Shown here: piece after piece, positions 46,304 to 56,545 of the stretch | How the letters are laid out: each line of letters opens with the position of its first letter | How positions within the stretch are numbered: the stretch's first letter is position 1 | Assembly: GCA_022592445.1 (NCBI GenBank) | Contig: JABYQR010000162.1 | Coordinates: 1 to 64,000 of the forward strand | DNA length: 64,000 bases | Direction: 5' to 3' | Source: Cytidiella melzeri | Lineage: Eukaryota > Basidiomycota > Agaricomycetes > Polyporales > Irpicaceae | Program-made: the position numbers and the translations under genes | The notes under the pieces: model-generated | What the model was told of the DNA's origin: nothing | Databases searched by the model: none | What the model saw: only the letters and a program-made list of their open reading frames with translations

Positions 46304-47144
46304 TCATAACAAAAGTGCAAGGACAACGGTAGAGGTCTCATGGACCACCCTCTGCTTAACCCTTCCCCATCTCCTTGATCGAGATGTTACCAATTTGCAA
46401 GACCGTTTACCGGTCCTGCAAGCGTAACACACTTTCCCCTTTGTCTTTGCATTCAACTCCCAGAAGCAATCGGACTTGTACTTGATGCACGTATTGCATC
46501 ACACCTCTGACGTGCTTCAGTGGACCTCTATGACAGTCTCTCCGCAAACCACCCTTGTTGTCTTTGTAACGACTTGCACCTTCTTTTTCTTTGGAGTCCG
46601 CTCCGTGTCCTCCTCATCCTCGTCCGTCTCCTCCTCCTCCTCATCTTTGTCCGTAGGGACATATTGCGAGGTTGCAGGACTCAAAGTCCTGCTCCGCCAA
46701 ATTGTACCCGCAACAAACAGAGAAGGCACCGTTGCTGCATTCGCCGTAAGTTTTGCCGCAATCTCAGCGGCTGCCAACTCTACAATTGCCTTGCGCTGCA
46801 TCTCTGCTGCGGCCCTCTTCGCCAGCACTAACCGCTAACCCTCAGCGGCCACCTTTTTCTTTGCCTCCTCAGCTTCCGCCTTCTTCCTCGCCTTCTCAGC
46901 CTCCATCCTCATCTTCTCCTGCGCCGCCGCAACCAACTCTGCCGTCCTTTGGTGTTCCTCCTCAGCTGCTGCCTCTGCCCTCAACTCCTCCTCCTCCTGC
47001 TCCATCCTCGCCAGCTCGGCCTTCCTCTCAGCAATTTCTTGCTGCCTCCGTGCAAACCAATCAGCGGCAGTCTCTGGAAAGGAGTTGTTGAAGTCAGCCT
47101 ATCTCCATCAAGGAGCGGAAATACTCACCATTTGGGGTGGACAT
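46304..47144 (-). pseudogene. Antisense accessory ORF of Gypsy-C with Zn2Cys6 motif
   Basis: Minus strand, between pol and the 3' LTR. ATG at 47144 starts MSTPN; a 55-bp intron (47128-47074, GTGAGT...CTGAC...CCAG) splices to ETAADWFARRQQEI. A long Ala/Glu/Lys-rich coiled-coil-like segment, VPTDKDEEEEETDEDEEDTE, and KKKKVQVV (a possible nuclear signal) follow. In the same frame, after TAG (46837), TGA (46519) and TGA (46501), comes a cysteine cluster with codons starting at 46498, 46489, 46468, 46429, 46420 and 46399: CX2CX6CX12CX2CX6C, the fungal Zn2Cys6 consensus. It ends at TGA 46306-46304. One frame across 780 coding bases plus a good intron indicates a real, recently decayed gene, possibly a nuclear DNA-binding protein. 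No known family was assigned. Confidence 0.65.
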
Positions 47145-47289
47145 GTTGTTGCTGGGTACGGGGTAGTGGTGGGTGAAGGAAGAAAAGTTTAAGTCCAGCA
47201 TTCGCACACTCTCAGGACTTTATACCAAAACTCCAGATCTCCAATGCGGATACATTAAAAGCATTGCCCTCAGGGGTTCGGGCCTTAAG

Positions 47290-47311
47290 GGGGAGGTACT
47301 GTTACAACCCG
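47290..47311 (+). other. Gypsy-C polypurine tract
   Basis: AAGGGGGAGGTAC directly before the 3' LTR start, the expected plus-strand primer. Confidence 0.65.
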
Positions 47312-48528
47312 GTCCAACCACCCGACTTCACGTGACCTCCGCACCCAAACACCGCGCCGCATACTCCGCATCTCCGCACTGACATCATCATGACCCTTAT
47401 AATCTGTTTCCTTTACATCATGCTGTGTACAGTTCTCTTATCGCTCCGCAAGAATGCGCATTTCCCTTTGTTCCGTTTTTGTCTACTCCTATCAGACTTG
47501 AAGTCATTGTAGTATATATACAAGACCCAACTGTAGTAAATAAGTAATTCAAATATTGAATAAGACTCCCCTTCTTATGCTCTCTTCGTCTGCATTTGAC
47601 TTCACTAGCTGAAGTTGTCACTAGGGGCAAATGCCGATTTCACACGCCTTAAAATTTGCATGATTACACACTTGAAAGTTAACTATCAGCAGATAATCCA
47701 TAAGCAATTTTGGGCTCAGAATTGTTTTTTAATGTTTGAGAATACACAATAATGCTATACAAATTCTGTGCCTTTTCAGGGGCAGGAATTTCTGTTTTTT
47801 AAGTGGTAATTAAATCAAAAAGAAAGATGAAAGGAAGTCTACCTTTCAAGGCTCAGAAAATCAAGTGGAAAAGATATCTTCCACAGATTTGGAAAAGGGC
47901 ATGAAAACATCCAGAAAAGGAAAGGGCAGGTAGAATTTCCGGCGACGCGCTACTGAAAAGTTCTGGAAAGTTGTTTGCCACGTTATGTTTGCCATCACCC
48001 GACACACATGGGAAATCTATTTGTCTTTACAATTTTAGGTCGGTCGAAAATCTGCCCGAAAAATCAATATTCACACAGATTTTCGGAGCACGGAAAGGCT
48101 GCCAGTAGATAGGCTTGAAAATTTGTAGAAAAATCACAAAAATGTCTTTGATTGTATATTAATCTAACCCACCAAACATAACCAGATATTCACAGGATTT
48201 TTGACATCTCAAATAACTCTCACAATAATTTCATGCCATGTGAAATTGGCCTTTGCCCGCAGTGCGTCTTACTTGTTGTTGTCCGACATCTCCTCGCTGT
48301 CTCCAGTGTTCCAGTTACCACACCTCCGCAGGTCCACATTTTGATTGAGCCTTGCTCTTGAACCTTTGATCCTGCTAAGCCCAAATTTGAGTCACGAGAA
48401 TCCCGAGTGGTGCAATCTAACTGGTTGAAGCCAAGACTCATTCTGATCCCTCTTGTTTGCTCCACTGTTTCCGCATCTCCACAAACTCTGCAACTCTGTG
48501 TCCCTTTCTTTTTGTCTTGCTCTTAACA
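47312..48528 (+). mobile_element. Gypsy-C 3' LTR (interrupted)
   Basis: It runs from TGTTACAACCCGGTCC to TTGTCTTGCTCTTAACA. Apart from the 646-bp insertion and its duplication, it aligns along its length with the 5' LTR. Confidence 0.92.
47619..48264. mobile_element. Non-autonomous CACTA-type (EnSpm/CMC) element
   Basis: A 646-bp insertion has 26-bp imperfect terminal inverted repeats: CACTAGGGGCAAATGCC on the left and, reverse-complemented, CACTGCGGGCAAAGGCC on the right, both continuing to ATTTCACA. The intact 5' LTR shows the empty site; the flanks imply a 3-bp duplication (TGT at 47616-47618, CGT at 48265-48267). CACTA ends plus a 3-bp duplication fit the CMC superfamily. No coding sequence was seen. 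Confidence 0.8.
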
Positions 48529-49106
48529 CTCAGCTGTTCTCTTAGCTGCAGCCCCCCTTGTTCCTCAACCCGTTCCCTGGGTTTGCACGTATCAGGACAT
48601 CCATCCATTCTGATGATGCCTTCGTACCAATCAATGGTGGGATTGTGATACTGCAACCCATCAATTCCTATGATTACATCTTCTGGCCCAATCTTGGTAA
48701 CCGTGAAAATAGTCCTTTTCTCGTGGTCCCCTATCTTCATATTGAGAATAGCAACTTCATCAATAGCCCCGTCTCAATTTCGGGTTCCATCTATGTTGCA
48801 CACCGGAATTGGTTGTTTCAACTTCTGGGTCCTGATACGATGCTCTCAAACAAACCGTTTATGAATGAATAGTGTCAAGGCTCCACTACCAATCATTGCT
48901 GCGACTTCTTTATATCTCCGCACTCCTGAAACTGTGATGGGTACGTGAAAATGTTCCAATTCAGAACCAGTTTCTAATACATCAGACGCGAGTACAGAAA
49001 ATCTATGGTTACATGGTATATGCGGGGCACGTGCTATTGCAGCTTGAATCATGGCCTGAATCAAAAGCCCTCCTCAATTCTCTTCTTGAGGTCAGCATTT
49101 TCTGCC
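48529..49106 (-). pseudogene. Gypsy-B copy B2: gag end and protease
   Basis: This continues B2 between C1 and A3. It reads from the gag tail (KKRIEEGF, before TGA near 49065) into pol: VLASDVLETGSE, then the protease site, which is MIGSGALTLF where B1 has MIDSGASTLF, so the catalytic Asp is lost. IGPEDVIIGIDGLQYHNPTIDW and the RVEE region follow to the C1 junction. Confidence 0.85.
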
Positions 49107-49705
49107 TGTAACAGTAAGGTTACTACTCACCAGATAAGTTGTTAAACTTGAAGGGATAGAGTGAGATAGAGTGTGAGAGGTGTGGTGAGCAAAGTACTGT
49201 GAGGTACTGAGTAGTCCTCTATCAACAGAGTGGATAAGACTGAGGGGATATGCCCTCAGGAGTGCCTCTATATATACATGAAGGGGAGGACCCCAGGTAC
49301 TACCCTAAGACCCCTATACCTACATGAGTAAGCGAAGCAATCTACCTTACTAAGCATGCCCTATGCCCTAGTGGTGCCACTTCAATAATCAACCATTAGC
49401 AATTGTCCCCATGACCTGACCCCATGACCCCAGTCCCAAGACAAGGCTAGACTTTTCCAGAAGGTTCTAAGAACTATGACATCATCTAATGGAATGTTCT
49501 ATACTATCACATCATAGTTCCAGCATGTTCCACAAGGTTCCAGAGAGTTCTATCATGTGATACACAAATAAGGAGCGCATCAGCGCATCAATTGATAGGC
49601 ACTGAGAATAAGTGCTGGAATAAGTGCCTGATATGCGCCAGATAAGCGCTGGATAAGCGCCTAAATAGACGCCGGATAAGTGCTGGATAAGCACCTGATA
49701 TGTGC

Positions 49706-51278
49706 TGAGACACTAACACCCCCCCGGACACAAAGGGACTGGGCACAAACACACCTGACCTTGCGAGAGGCAATTACATGTGTAAGTAGGGGTTGAGGGT
49801 ATGCGTGAATGTAGGTTGCAAGTGGGTCCAAGAGTCCTAGGCTGCACCTAGACTCGGGTGAGCGGTGATGCATTTGCAGGGCTCGGAGTGCCAGGCCAAA
49901 AGCGCTGTGGTTTGTTTGGCTAGCTGGGAAAAGTTCCGGGTAGAAAGATGTAAAGTGAAGCCAAGCAAGGCAATGCAATGCAAAGGGGCAATAGAACTTA
50001 AGTGTTGCAAAAGAAAGTGGTATAAAAGTGATAGAGCTAGAGGCAACACAGTGGTGAAGAAATGGGAGCAATTGGAATGCGATACACAAGAGGGGGGAGA
50101 GGAAGTGGTGTGGTAAAGTGCGAGAGAAAGGACTGTGCTGGCTCATTGCAAGAGGATAACACAAAACGCCATGGCAAACACAGTAGGAAACGCAATGGGA
50201 ACACAGAATAAACGCAAACTAAATCGCAGTAGCCTTGAGAAAGAGAAGGGGCGGCTGTAAAAGGGGGTCACAGTGAAGGAGAAATGCAACACAGTAATTA
50301 ATGCAGTGATATAAACGCAGTAGGAACTCAAAATGGGGTTGCAATGAAGGAGAAAGTGACGCAGGGTGAGAGATACGCACTGCGGAGTTGCTCAAGAAGC
50401 AAGGGAAAAGTGGCAGGGGCAACTTTGAGGGGAAAACTGCGGGGGTGTCATATTCTAAGCTAAGCAAGGTACAGACACAGCATATATAAGTAAAAGGCAA
50501 TAGGGGCTATAGCAAATTGAAGCCATGCGAGAGCAAGGCAGGAAAGGGGCATCGCGCGATGAAACGAGGGACAAACGCGAAACATGTTACAGGAGCGATG
50601 GGGCACTGCCTTTAGCCGCTCTGCAAAGAGAACAGGCTGCGGAATCCAAGGGAGTGGAAAAGGGGTCCGGGGGGTTCCAACAGCTATGAGCTTGAGTGCG
50701 AGGGACTACAAGGATGCAATATGCGGCAAGTGAAGCCATGCGAACCAAAGCAGAGGGAATGCAACGCGAGGCAGCGCAAGGCAAAGCAAGGCGGCACGAC
50801 GCGACGCGAGGCAATGCGAAGCAAGGCAATGCAAGGCGACGCAAGGCCAAGCAAAGCGGAGGAGAAGCGAGGCAACGCGAGGCAGTGCAAGATAACGCGA
50901 GGCAAAGCAAGGCGGCGCGATGCAACGCGAAGCAACATGGAAGGCGAGGCAAGGCAAGGCAAAGCAAGGCGAAGCAAAGCAGAGGGAATGCAATGCAATG
51001 CAAGGCAAGGCAACACGAGGCAGCGCAAGAAAACGCGACGCAACGCAAAGGGAATGCAAGGTGAGGGGGCGGGAAGCAAAGGGAAGCAAAGCGACCCAAT
51101 GCGAAGCAAGGCAAAATGAAGCAATGCAAAGCAAAGCAAGGCGAAGCGATGCAATGGAAAGCAAAGCAAAGCGAGGCGATGCAATGCAAGTCTTGCCAGA
51201 ACCAAGGGCTGCTGCTAGTCCATGCAAATGTGCTCGCCTTTGGGCCTGTTGCACGTCCAGCAATTTCCGGGCGTATCA
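49706..51278 (-). mobile_element. Family V LTR-like insertion V2 (1.57 kb)
   Basis: The insertion runs from TGAGACACTAACACCC to CCGGGCGTATCA on the plus strand; as read on the minus strand, TGATACGCCC...GTTAGTGTCTCA, with TG/CA ends. Flanks GTGC and GCGC suggest a 4-bp duplication with one change, but a longer one cannot be excluded. It carries no enzyme domains. It contains the long GCNAN pentamer tract. It may be a long solo LTR or a non-autonomous LTR element. Confidence 0.65.
50700..51230 (+). repeat. Degenerate pentanucleotide tract (GCRAN)n
   Basis: About 500 bp are made almost wholly of 5-mers such as GCAAG, GCAAA, GCGAG and GCAAT in mostly unbroken register. On the minus strand it is pyrimidine-rich and open in all three frames, giving low-complexity Cys/Ala/Leu/Phe peptides. 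These frames reflect composition, not genes. Confidence 0.85.
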
Positions 51279-53882
51279 GCGCTTAAATATTCCCAATAAT
51301 ACCGTTGCCTGGTAAGGCAAGTCTTGTAGAAACATTGAAAATCTGTGACATTACCCCCCCTTCTTGCTTTGAACTCTGTGCAAAGAGTTTTGAACAAACA
51401 CCTTGGTCATTGAGCCACTTTTTCGCCATTGTCAAGAGAGTGCCTAAGCAGTTCCGAGTGACTTTAGCGGCTTCTACCAATGTCCCTGACGGGGTTATCA
51501 CCTCATTGGCTGATGGTAGTCTAGTCCGTACCCTCCTCGGTTGCGTCATTGGATTGTGGATGATCCTTGGTGTGTTGTTTGTAACTTTATACACAGTAGA
51601 TTGTAGCTGAGCGGATAGCTCAGGGATGATTGTCGTAGAATTTCTTGATTGCTTCTTGAGCGTGTGTAATGTTTTCTACAGGTTCCCACGTGTCATCGTT
51701 CCGTCCGTAGCCTTTTCAGCATATGTAATACTGAAGCTTTTTGGGACAACCTGTACGTCTTGACTTGAGAATCTTCTCGACTTTGTATTCTTCTTCTCCG
51801 TCAATGATATCTGGCAGAGGCATCTCCAGCTTTTGACCTTTGAATTCAGGTTTGTTGTATGGTACCAACTTGCTTGCATGGAATACAGGGTGTATCCTTG
51901 GTGAACGTTTGGGCCATTCTAGTCTGAATGTGACTGGCGAGAGCTTTTCAGCAATCTTGAATGGACCATAGTACTTGGCTGACAGCTTATGTCCAGATTT
52001 TTGGTAGTCTCTTAGATCTAGCATGACCTGATTGCCTTCGTTGAAGTGAACCTTCTGAACGTGCTTGTCATAATACCATTTCATGCGTTCAGCCACAAGT
52101 TGTAACACCACTTTAGCATGCTCTTGAGCTTGCAAGCGGTTCCACATGATGTCATTCATGTCAGACCTTTTCAGGTCCTTAGTGAGTGTTGGACCAGCTC
52201 TAGGGTATCTGCCGTATTTGAGGTAGAAAGGCAAGTGCTTAGTTCCCTTGTGCGCTGCATTGTTGTATGCAAACTCAGCCGAGCTGAGCAGTCTAGCCCA
52301 GTTGTCATTTAGTTGATCAACGTAACAATGCAGGTACTGTTTGAGCGTTTGATTAACCCATTCAGTTTGACCATCAGTTTGCGGATGATATGCGGTAGTC
52401 ATTGTAGATTCTATCCCTAGCATTTTACACCATTCCTGGAATAAATCTGCTGCAAATTGTGGACCTCGGTCGGAAATGATCTGCAAAGGTAACCCATGAA
52501 GGGTCCAAACCCACTCATAGAGTAGAGCTGCAAGATCTTTCGCCAAAAACTCGTTTACAATAGGGAAGAAGTGCGCCCTTTTAGTAAGGTGGTCTACAAC
52601 TACGCAGATAGCATTGAAGCCATCAGACTCCGGCAACTGAGTAATCAAGTCGACAGTCATGATATCCCATGGTTCGGCCGGAACCGGATTAGGGATGAGT
52701 GGTCCATAAGGCTGTTGCGGACGAGTCTTCATTTGCTGACATGTGTCACAGCCTGTCACGTATTTCTTGACATCAGTGGTTAAACCTAGCCACCAGTAGT
52801 TTCTCGAGATCAGTTCGTATGTTTTCCATCTGCCAGGATGTCCGGCAGAAGGTAGATTGTGATGCATCTGGATGATTTGGCATCTCAGATCTAATTTCTG
52901 ATCTTTGGGGATGTAGACTTTTCCACGGTATAGGAGTAATCCGTTCTCAAAATTCCATTCCTCTAGTGATTTCTTGAACTCCCTAGGACCAGAGTTAAGT
53001 AACTGCTGATAGTCCTTGGTAACTTCGTTGTTCATGAGTGCTTCCTTGACCCGTCTTAGGATTTCATCATCGTTGATAGGCGAGTCATGAGAGTTTTCGA
53101 TAGCAGAGATGGCAAACAACTCGGGTTTAAGGAGAATTTTGTCCTCGTTATCGGAATTTACCACCTCTTCATGATCTGGCCTCCTGGACAGAGGATCTGC
53201 GGTAAGCATGGTCTTTCCGGGTTTGTGCCGGAGCACAAAATTGAATTGCATGAGGTATAACGCCCATCGCGCTTGTCTCCGAGTCAGCTTCTGAGCATTC
53301 CTGAAATATCTCAGGCTTTGATGATCCGTCCATATTTCTACGGTAATTGGATGTCCCTCCAGATGTTGACAATACTCTTCCAGGGCACAGATAATAGCCA
53401 ACAACTCTTTATTGTATATCTTATAGTAATGTTCATAGACATTGAGTGATTTAGAGTAGAAGGCTACTGGATGCCACAGCTTGTCAGCTGGATCCAGTTG
53501 TGATAATACCACTCCTGTAGCGAAGTCGCTAGCGTCTGTTTCCAGACGGAAAGGGTTTTCGTCATCTGGTATCCTCAGAATGGGTGCTAACGTAAAAGCC
53601 TGTTTCAGACTTTGGAAGGCCTGTTCCTGAGCATCTTTCCAGATCCAGGATTGGTCCTTTTTTGTCAGAATAGTGAGCGGTTTCGCATGTTTAGCAAAGT
53701 CCTTAATGAAACGCCGATAGAAATTGGCAAAGCCTAAGAAGGCTTGGACTTGCTTAATTTTTTCAGGTTGCGGCCACTCAGTAACTCCGGTGAGTTTGGC
53801 TGGATCCATCTCAATGTGTCCGTGAGAAATGATCATGCCTAGGTACTCAATGCAATTTTTTTCAAAAAAGCATTTTTCCGGT

Positions 53883-54639
53883 TGTCGTGGATGGCCCGAC
53901 TAGCCCTTAATTTTTGCAATTTACGTCTTGTTTTTATCTATAAAACTCCAGGCTGCAGCTTAGTTGCAACCTTTTCTGCACAAACTCCTTTGCACGTCTA
54001 TTAAGCGCCCGTATCACGTGGCTTAGACGCTCCACATGATCACATTATTTGCTACTACGTCACACTGGCATGTGACTTAGCTGAAGTAAGACCACATGGC
54101 TACAAGCACATGGCTCAGCCCATAGCTAGGGTTTGACGTCATAGATACCATTCACATGGGCTTCTTATTGTTCTTTCCCTATTGTTCTCTTTATGGAAGG
54201 ATGTTCTCACAGGTGTGGGAATGGAATACAATAGTTGGTCTCCTTTTAGATAGATTCTCTCACGGGTAGAGTTCTTGGCAAGGTGTAGACAATAGCTATT
54301 GTTCTCCTTTAGGTAGTTCCTTTGTTCTTTGTTCACACGGCTTCTTGCAAAGCCTGCCCTCAACATGGTCTGTGCGCAGGTCCCTGAAGTCTATATATAC
54401 TGCTACATGTACGCTCCTAGCCCCCATCTCGACCTCTTGGTCTTTACTGGGCTAGGTAAGCAAACCCCCTCTGTACTACATAGCTGGTAGTACCCAATAC
54501 TAACTTGGTCTTTACTGGGCTAGACATCTGCATAAGGTTTATAGCTGGTGAGAGTATTGAGCTTCACGCCTACCACCACCACTTCGTCGTCATCCACTTC
54601 GTGTCCCTGTTTGTCACGTCGAGCCTTGTCTCCGTGTCA
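53883..54639 (-). mobile_element. Solo LTR T4 (family T) in A3 RT
   Basis: The 757-bp LTR on the minus strand has plus-strand ends TGTCGTGGATGGCC and CTCCGTGTCA. Flanks CCGGT (53878-53882) and CTGGT (54640-54644) are a duplication with one C/T change. It separates the FAKP and EKCFFEK halves of the RT thumb region. Confidence 0.93.
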
Positions 54640-54979
54640 CTGGTTTGGCAAATAGATTGTTCTCGCGTAGATGCTTGAGCACTTCCTGTGTGATACGACG
54701 GTTTTCCTTCTTGTCTTCAGTGAAGATGAGGATGTCGTTGAGATACACCATGACATGTCCTTCTAAGATCAGATCACTCAGAATTTCATTCATCATGGCT
54801 TGGAATGTTGCAGGTGCGTTGCTAAAACTGAAGTACATCACCTTGGCATCAAAAAGGCCACGGTGTGTGATGAACGCCATCTTCCATTTGTCACCCTTTC
54901 GGATGCAAACATTATTGTATCCCCATCTAAGATCAATCTTTGAGAAGACCTTAGCCTTGCTTAATGAATTGATTAAATC

Positions 54980-55760
54980 TGTTGCGGAGCGACTGCTGCT
55001 ATACTGCTAAACCCTAAACAAGGGCAGAGAAGAGGGGGAGGGGAAGTGGAAGTGGATCTCCAACGACGACAACAAGGTCAAAGTCGATGATAAGCAGGCA
55101 AGCAGGCTCAGAGGCCGAATACTGGCAGTGCAAATGACGAAGTTAATATCATGCTTATACTAGGTTACATGGAGTAACTCACCTGGCAGTGCAAATGACG
55201 AAGAGGTCAAGATGCAGAACCAGTGAGGGTAAGGGGTACTATATATACTGTGTCTGGGTGGTCTGTGCACCAGTTCCCACACTAGGGACTGGAGTAACTG
55301 TGGGGCTGGAGTAACAATAGAACAATAAGGAACCAGGGTAACTGTCAAGGACCAGGGTACGTAGAACAATAGAGCTAGAACAATAGAACAATAGAACAAT
55401 AGGATAAGAACAATAGAACAATAGAAACTGGGGGAATCCCTGGGGAATCCCTAACAATAGACAGAAGACAATAGTCGAAAGACAATAGAACAATAAGAAC
55501 TGGGGGAATCCCTGGGGAATCCCTATCAATGGAAGTTGAACAATAGAACAATAGCCTAGGTTGATCTGGAACCGCTCCAGATTGAGTCTAGGGTTTGGGT
55601 CTGGACTATTGATAAATAAGGCAGGATGTCACGTGACCCGGGTTAGGGTTAGGTCCGGTAACGCTCCTAGCCGGAAAATAAGCGCTCTAGATAGGTGCCT
55701 AAGGCTGTAAACTTGTGACATTATTGGAAAAATCCGGTCTCTGTTGGACTATCCATGTCA
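54980..55760 (+). mobile_element. Solo LTR S3 (family S) in A3 RT
   Basis: The 781-bp LTR from TGTTGCGGAGCGAC to GACTATCCATGTCA is flanked by AAATC (54975-54979 and 55761-55765). It is the third S copy in the window, again in a Gypsy pol. Confidence 0.95.
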
Positions 55761-56545
55761 AAATCGTTGATGCGAGGTATGGGGTACCGGTTTTTTACCG
55801 TGATGTTGTTCAATTTTTGGTAGTCTTGCACAAGGCGCAATAAGCCATCTTTATTCTTGTTTGTCAAAGCCGTCTTCAAAGCCCTCATCTTCCTTGCCAG
55901 AAAGTTCAGCGATTATTTCTGCTATTTCTTAGTCTTCTGGATTGTCTAAGTCAATCCAGTGGATGTGAGGGTTGTCCGGGTCGACACTTCCTATTCCGTC
56001 CAGGTTGTCTGACACCGAACGTCCCTTAGGTAACTCAAGTTCATCGATCTCTTCTTGAGTCACAGCGATGTTTTTATGAGCTCTTGGGGCGCAGAGTTCA
56101 GGACATCTGGTAAATCTCCACTCGCCATTTGCCCAATCTATCTCCGGATTGTGGCGGCGTAAGAAGGTCATCCCGATAATCATTTGTTTACTACCGAGGT
56201 CAGTGACGGGCATGTGTTGTCTTGCTCGGTGCGAACCTATTTCTAGGTATGCACGTACTGAGTGAGTGATTTGACCATCTTTATTGGGAGTCCCGTCGAC
56301 GTTGATGACGTTAAATGGTAATGCCAGTTGATTTGTTACCAGATTGTTACTTTCAACCACTGACTTACTGATGAACGTGGTTGTGGCTCCTGAATCTACC
56401 AGAGCTTTGACCTGCACTTTCTTTCCATATACCCAAATTGTAACCGGTAGAAAAAATGAATTCTTTGAACGCGCTCCATTTTTGACAGTATCTACGGTAC
56501 AAAGATTAAGGGTATCAGTGCCTAAGCATTCATGTTTGCAGGGAG

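Larger units (their letters stand above)
40686..48528 (+). mobile_element. Gypsy-C copy C1, full-length chromovirus
   Basis: A 7843-bp element with two LTRs (40686-41264 and 47312-48528) is inserted in B2 pol. Flanks CTCAA (40681-40685) and CTCAG (48529-48533) differ by one base. Order is 5' LTR, gag with zinc knuckle, protease, RT, RNase H, integrase, chromodomain-like end, an antisense accessory ORF, polypurine tract, 3' LTR. The 3' LTR holds a CACTA-type insertion (47619-48264). It is transcribed opposite to its host B2. Confidence 0.93.
49107..51350 (-). mobile_element. Gypsy-A 3' LTR of A3, interrupted by V2
   Basis: TGTAACAGTAAGGTTACTAC on the left and AAATCTGTGACA on the right are the LTR ends. 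The middle, in the GCGCTTATCC-type repeats, contains the V2 insertion (49706-51278). Minus-strand GAAGGGGGGGG next to it is the polypurine tract. Confidence 0.92.

Noticed and set aside
46476..47176. Plus-strand Ser/Pro/Leu-rich frames after Gypsy-C pol
   Set aside because: They mirror the antisense coiled-coil/acidic ORF, which has the better features (intron, Zn2Cys6 pattern).
50587..51263. Several long overlapping minus-strand frames (up to 200 aa)
   Set aside because: Low-complexity product of the GCNAN pentamer tract; all frames are open because of base composition.
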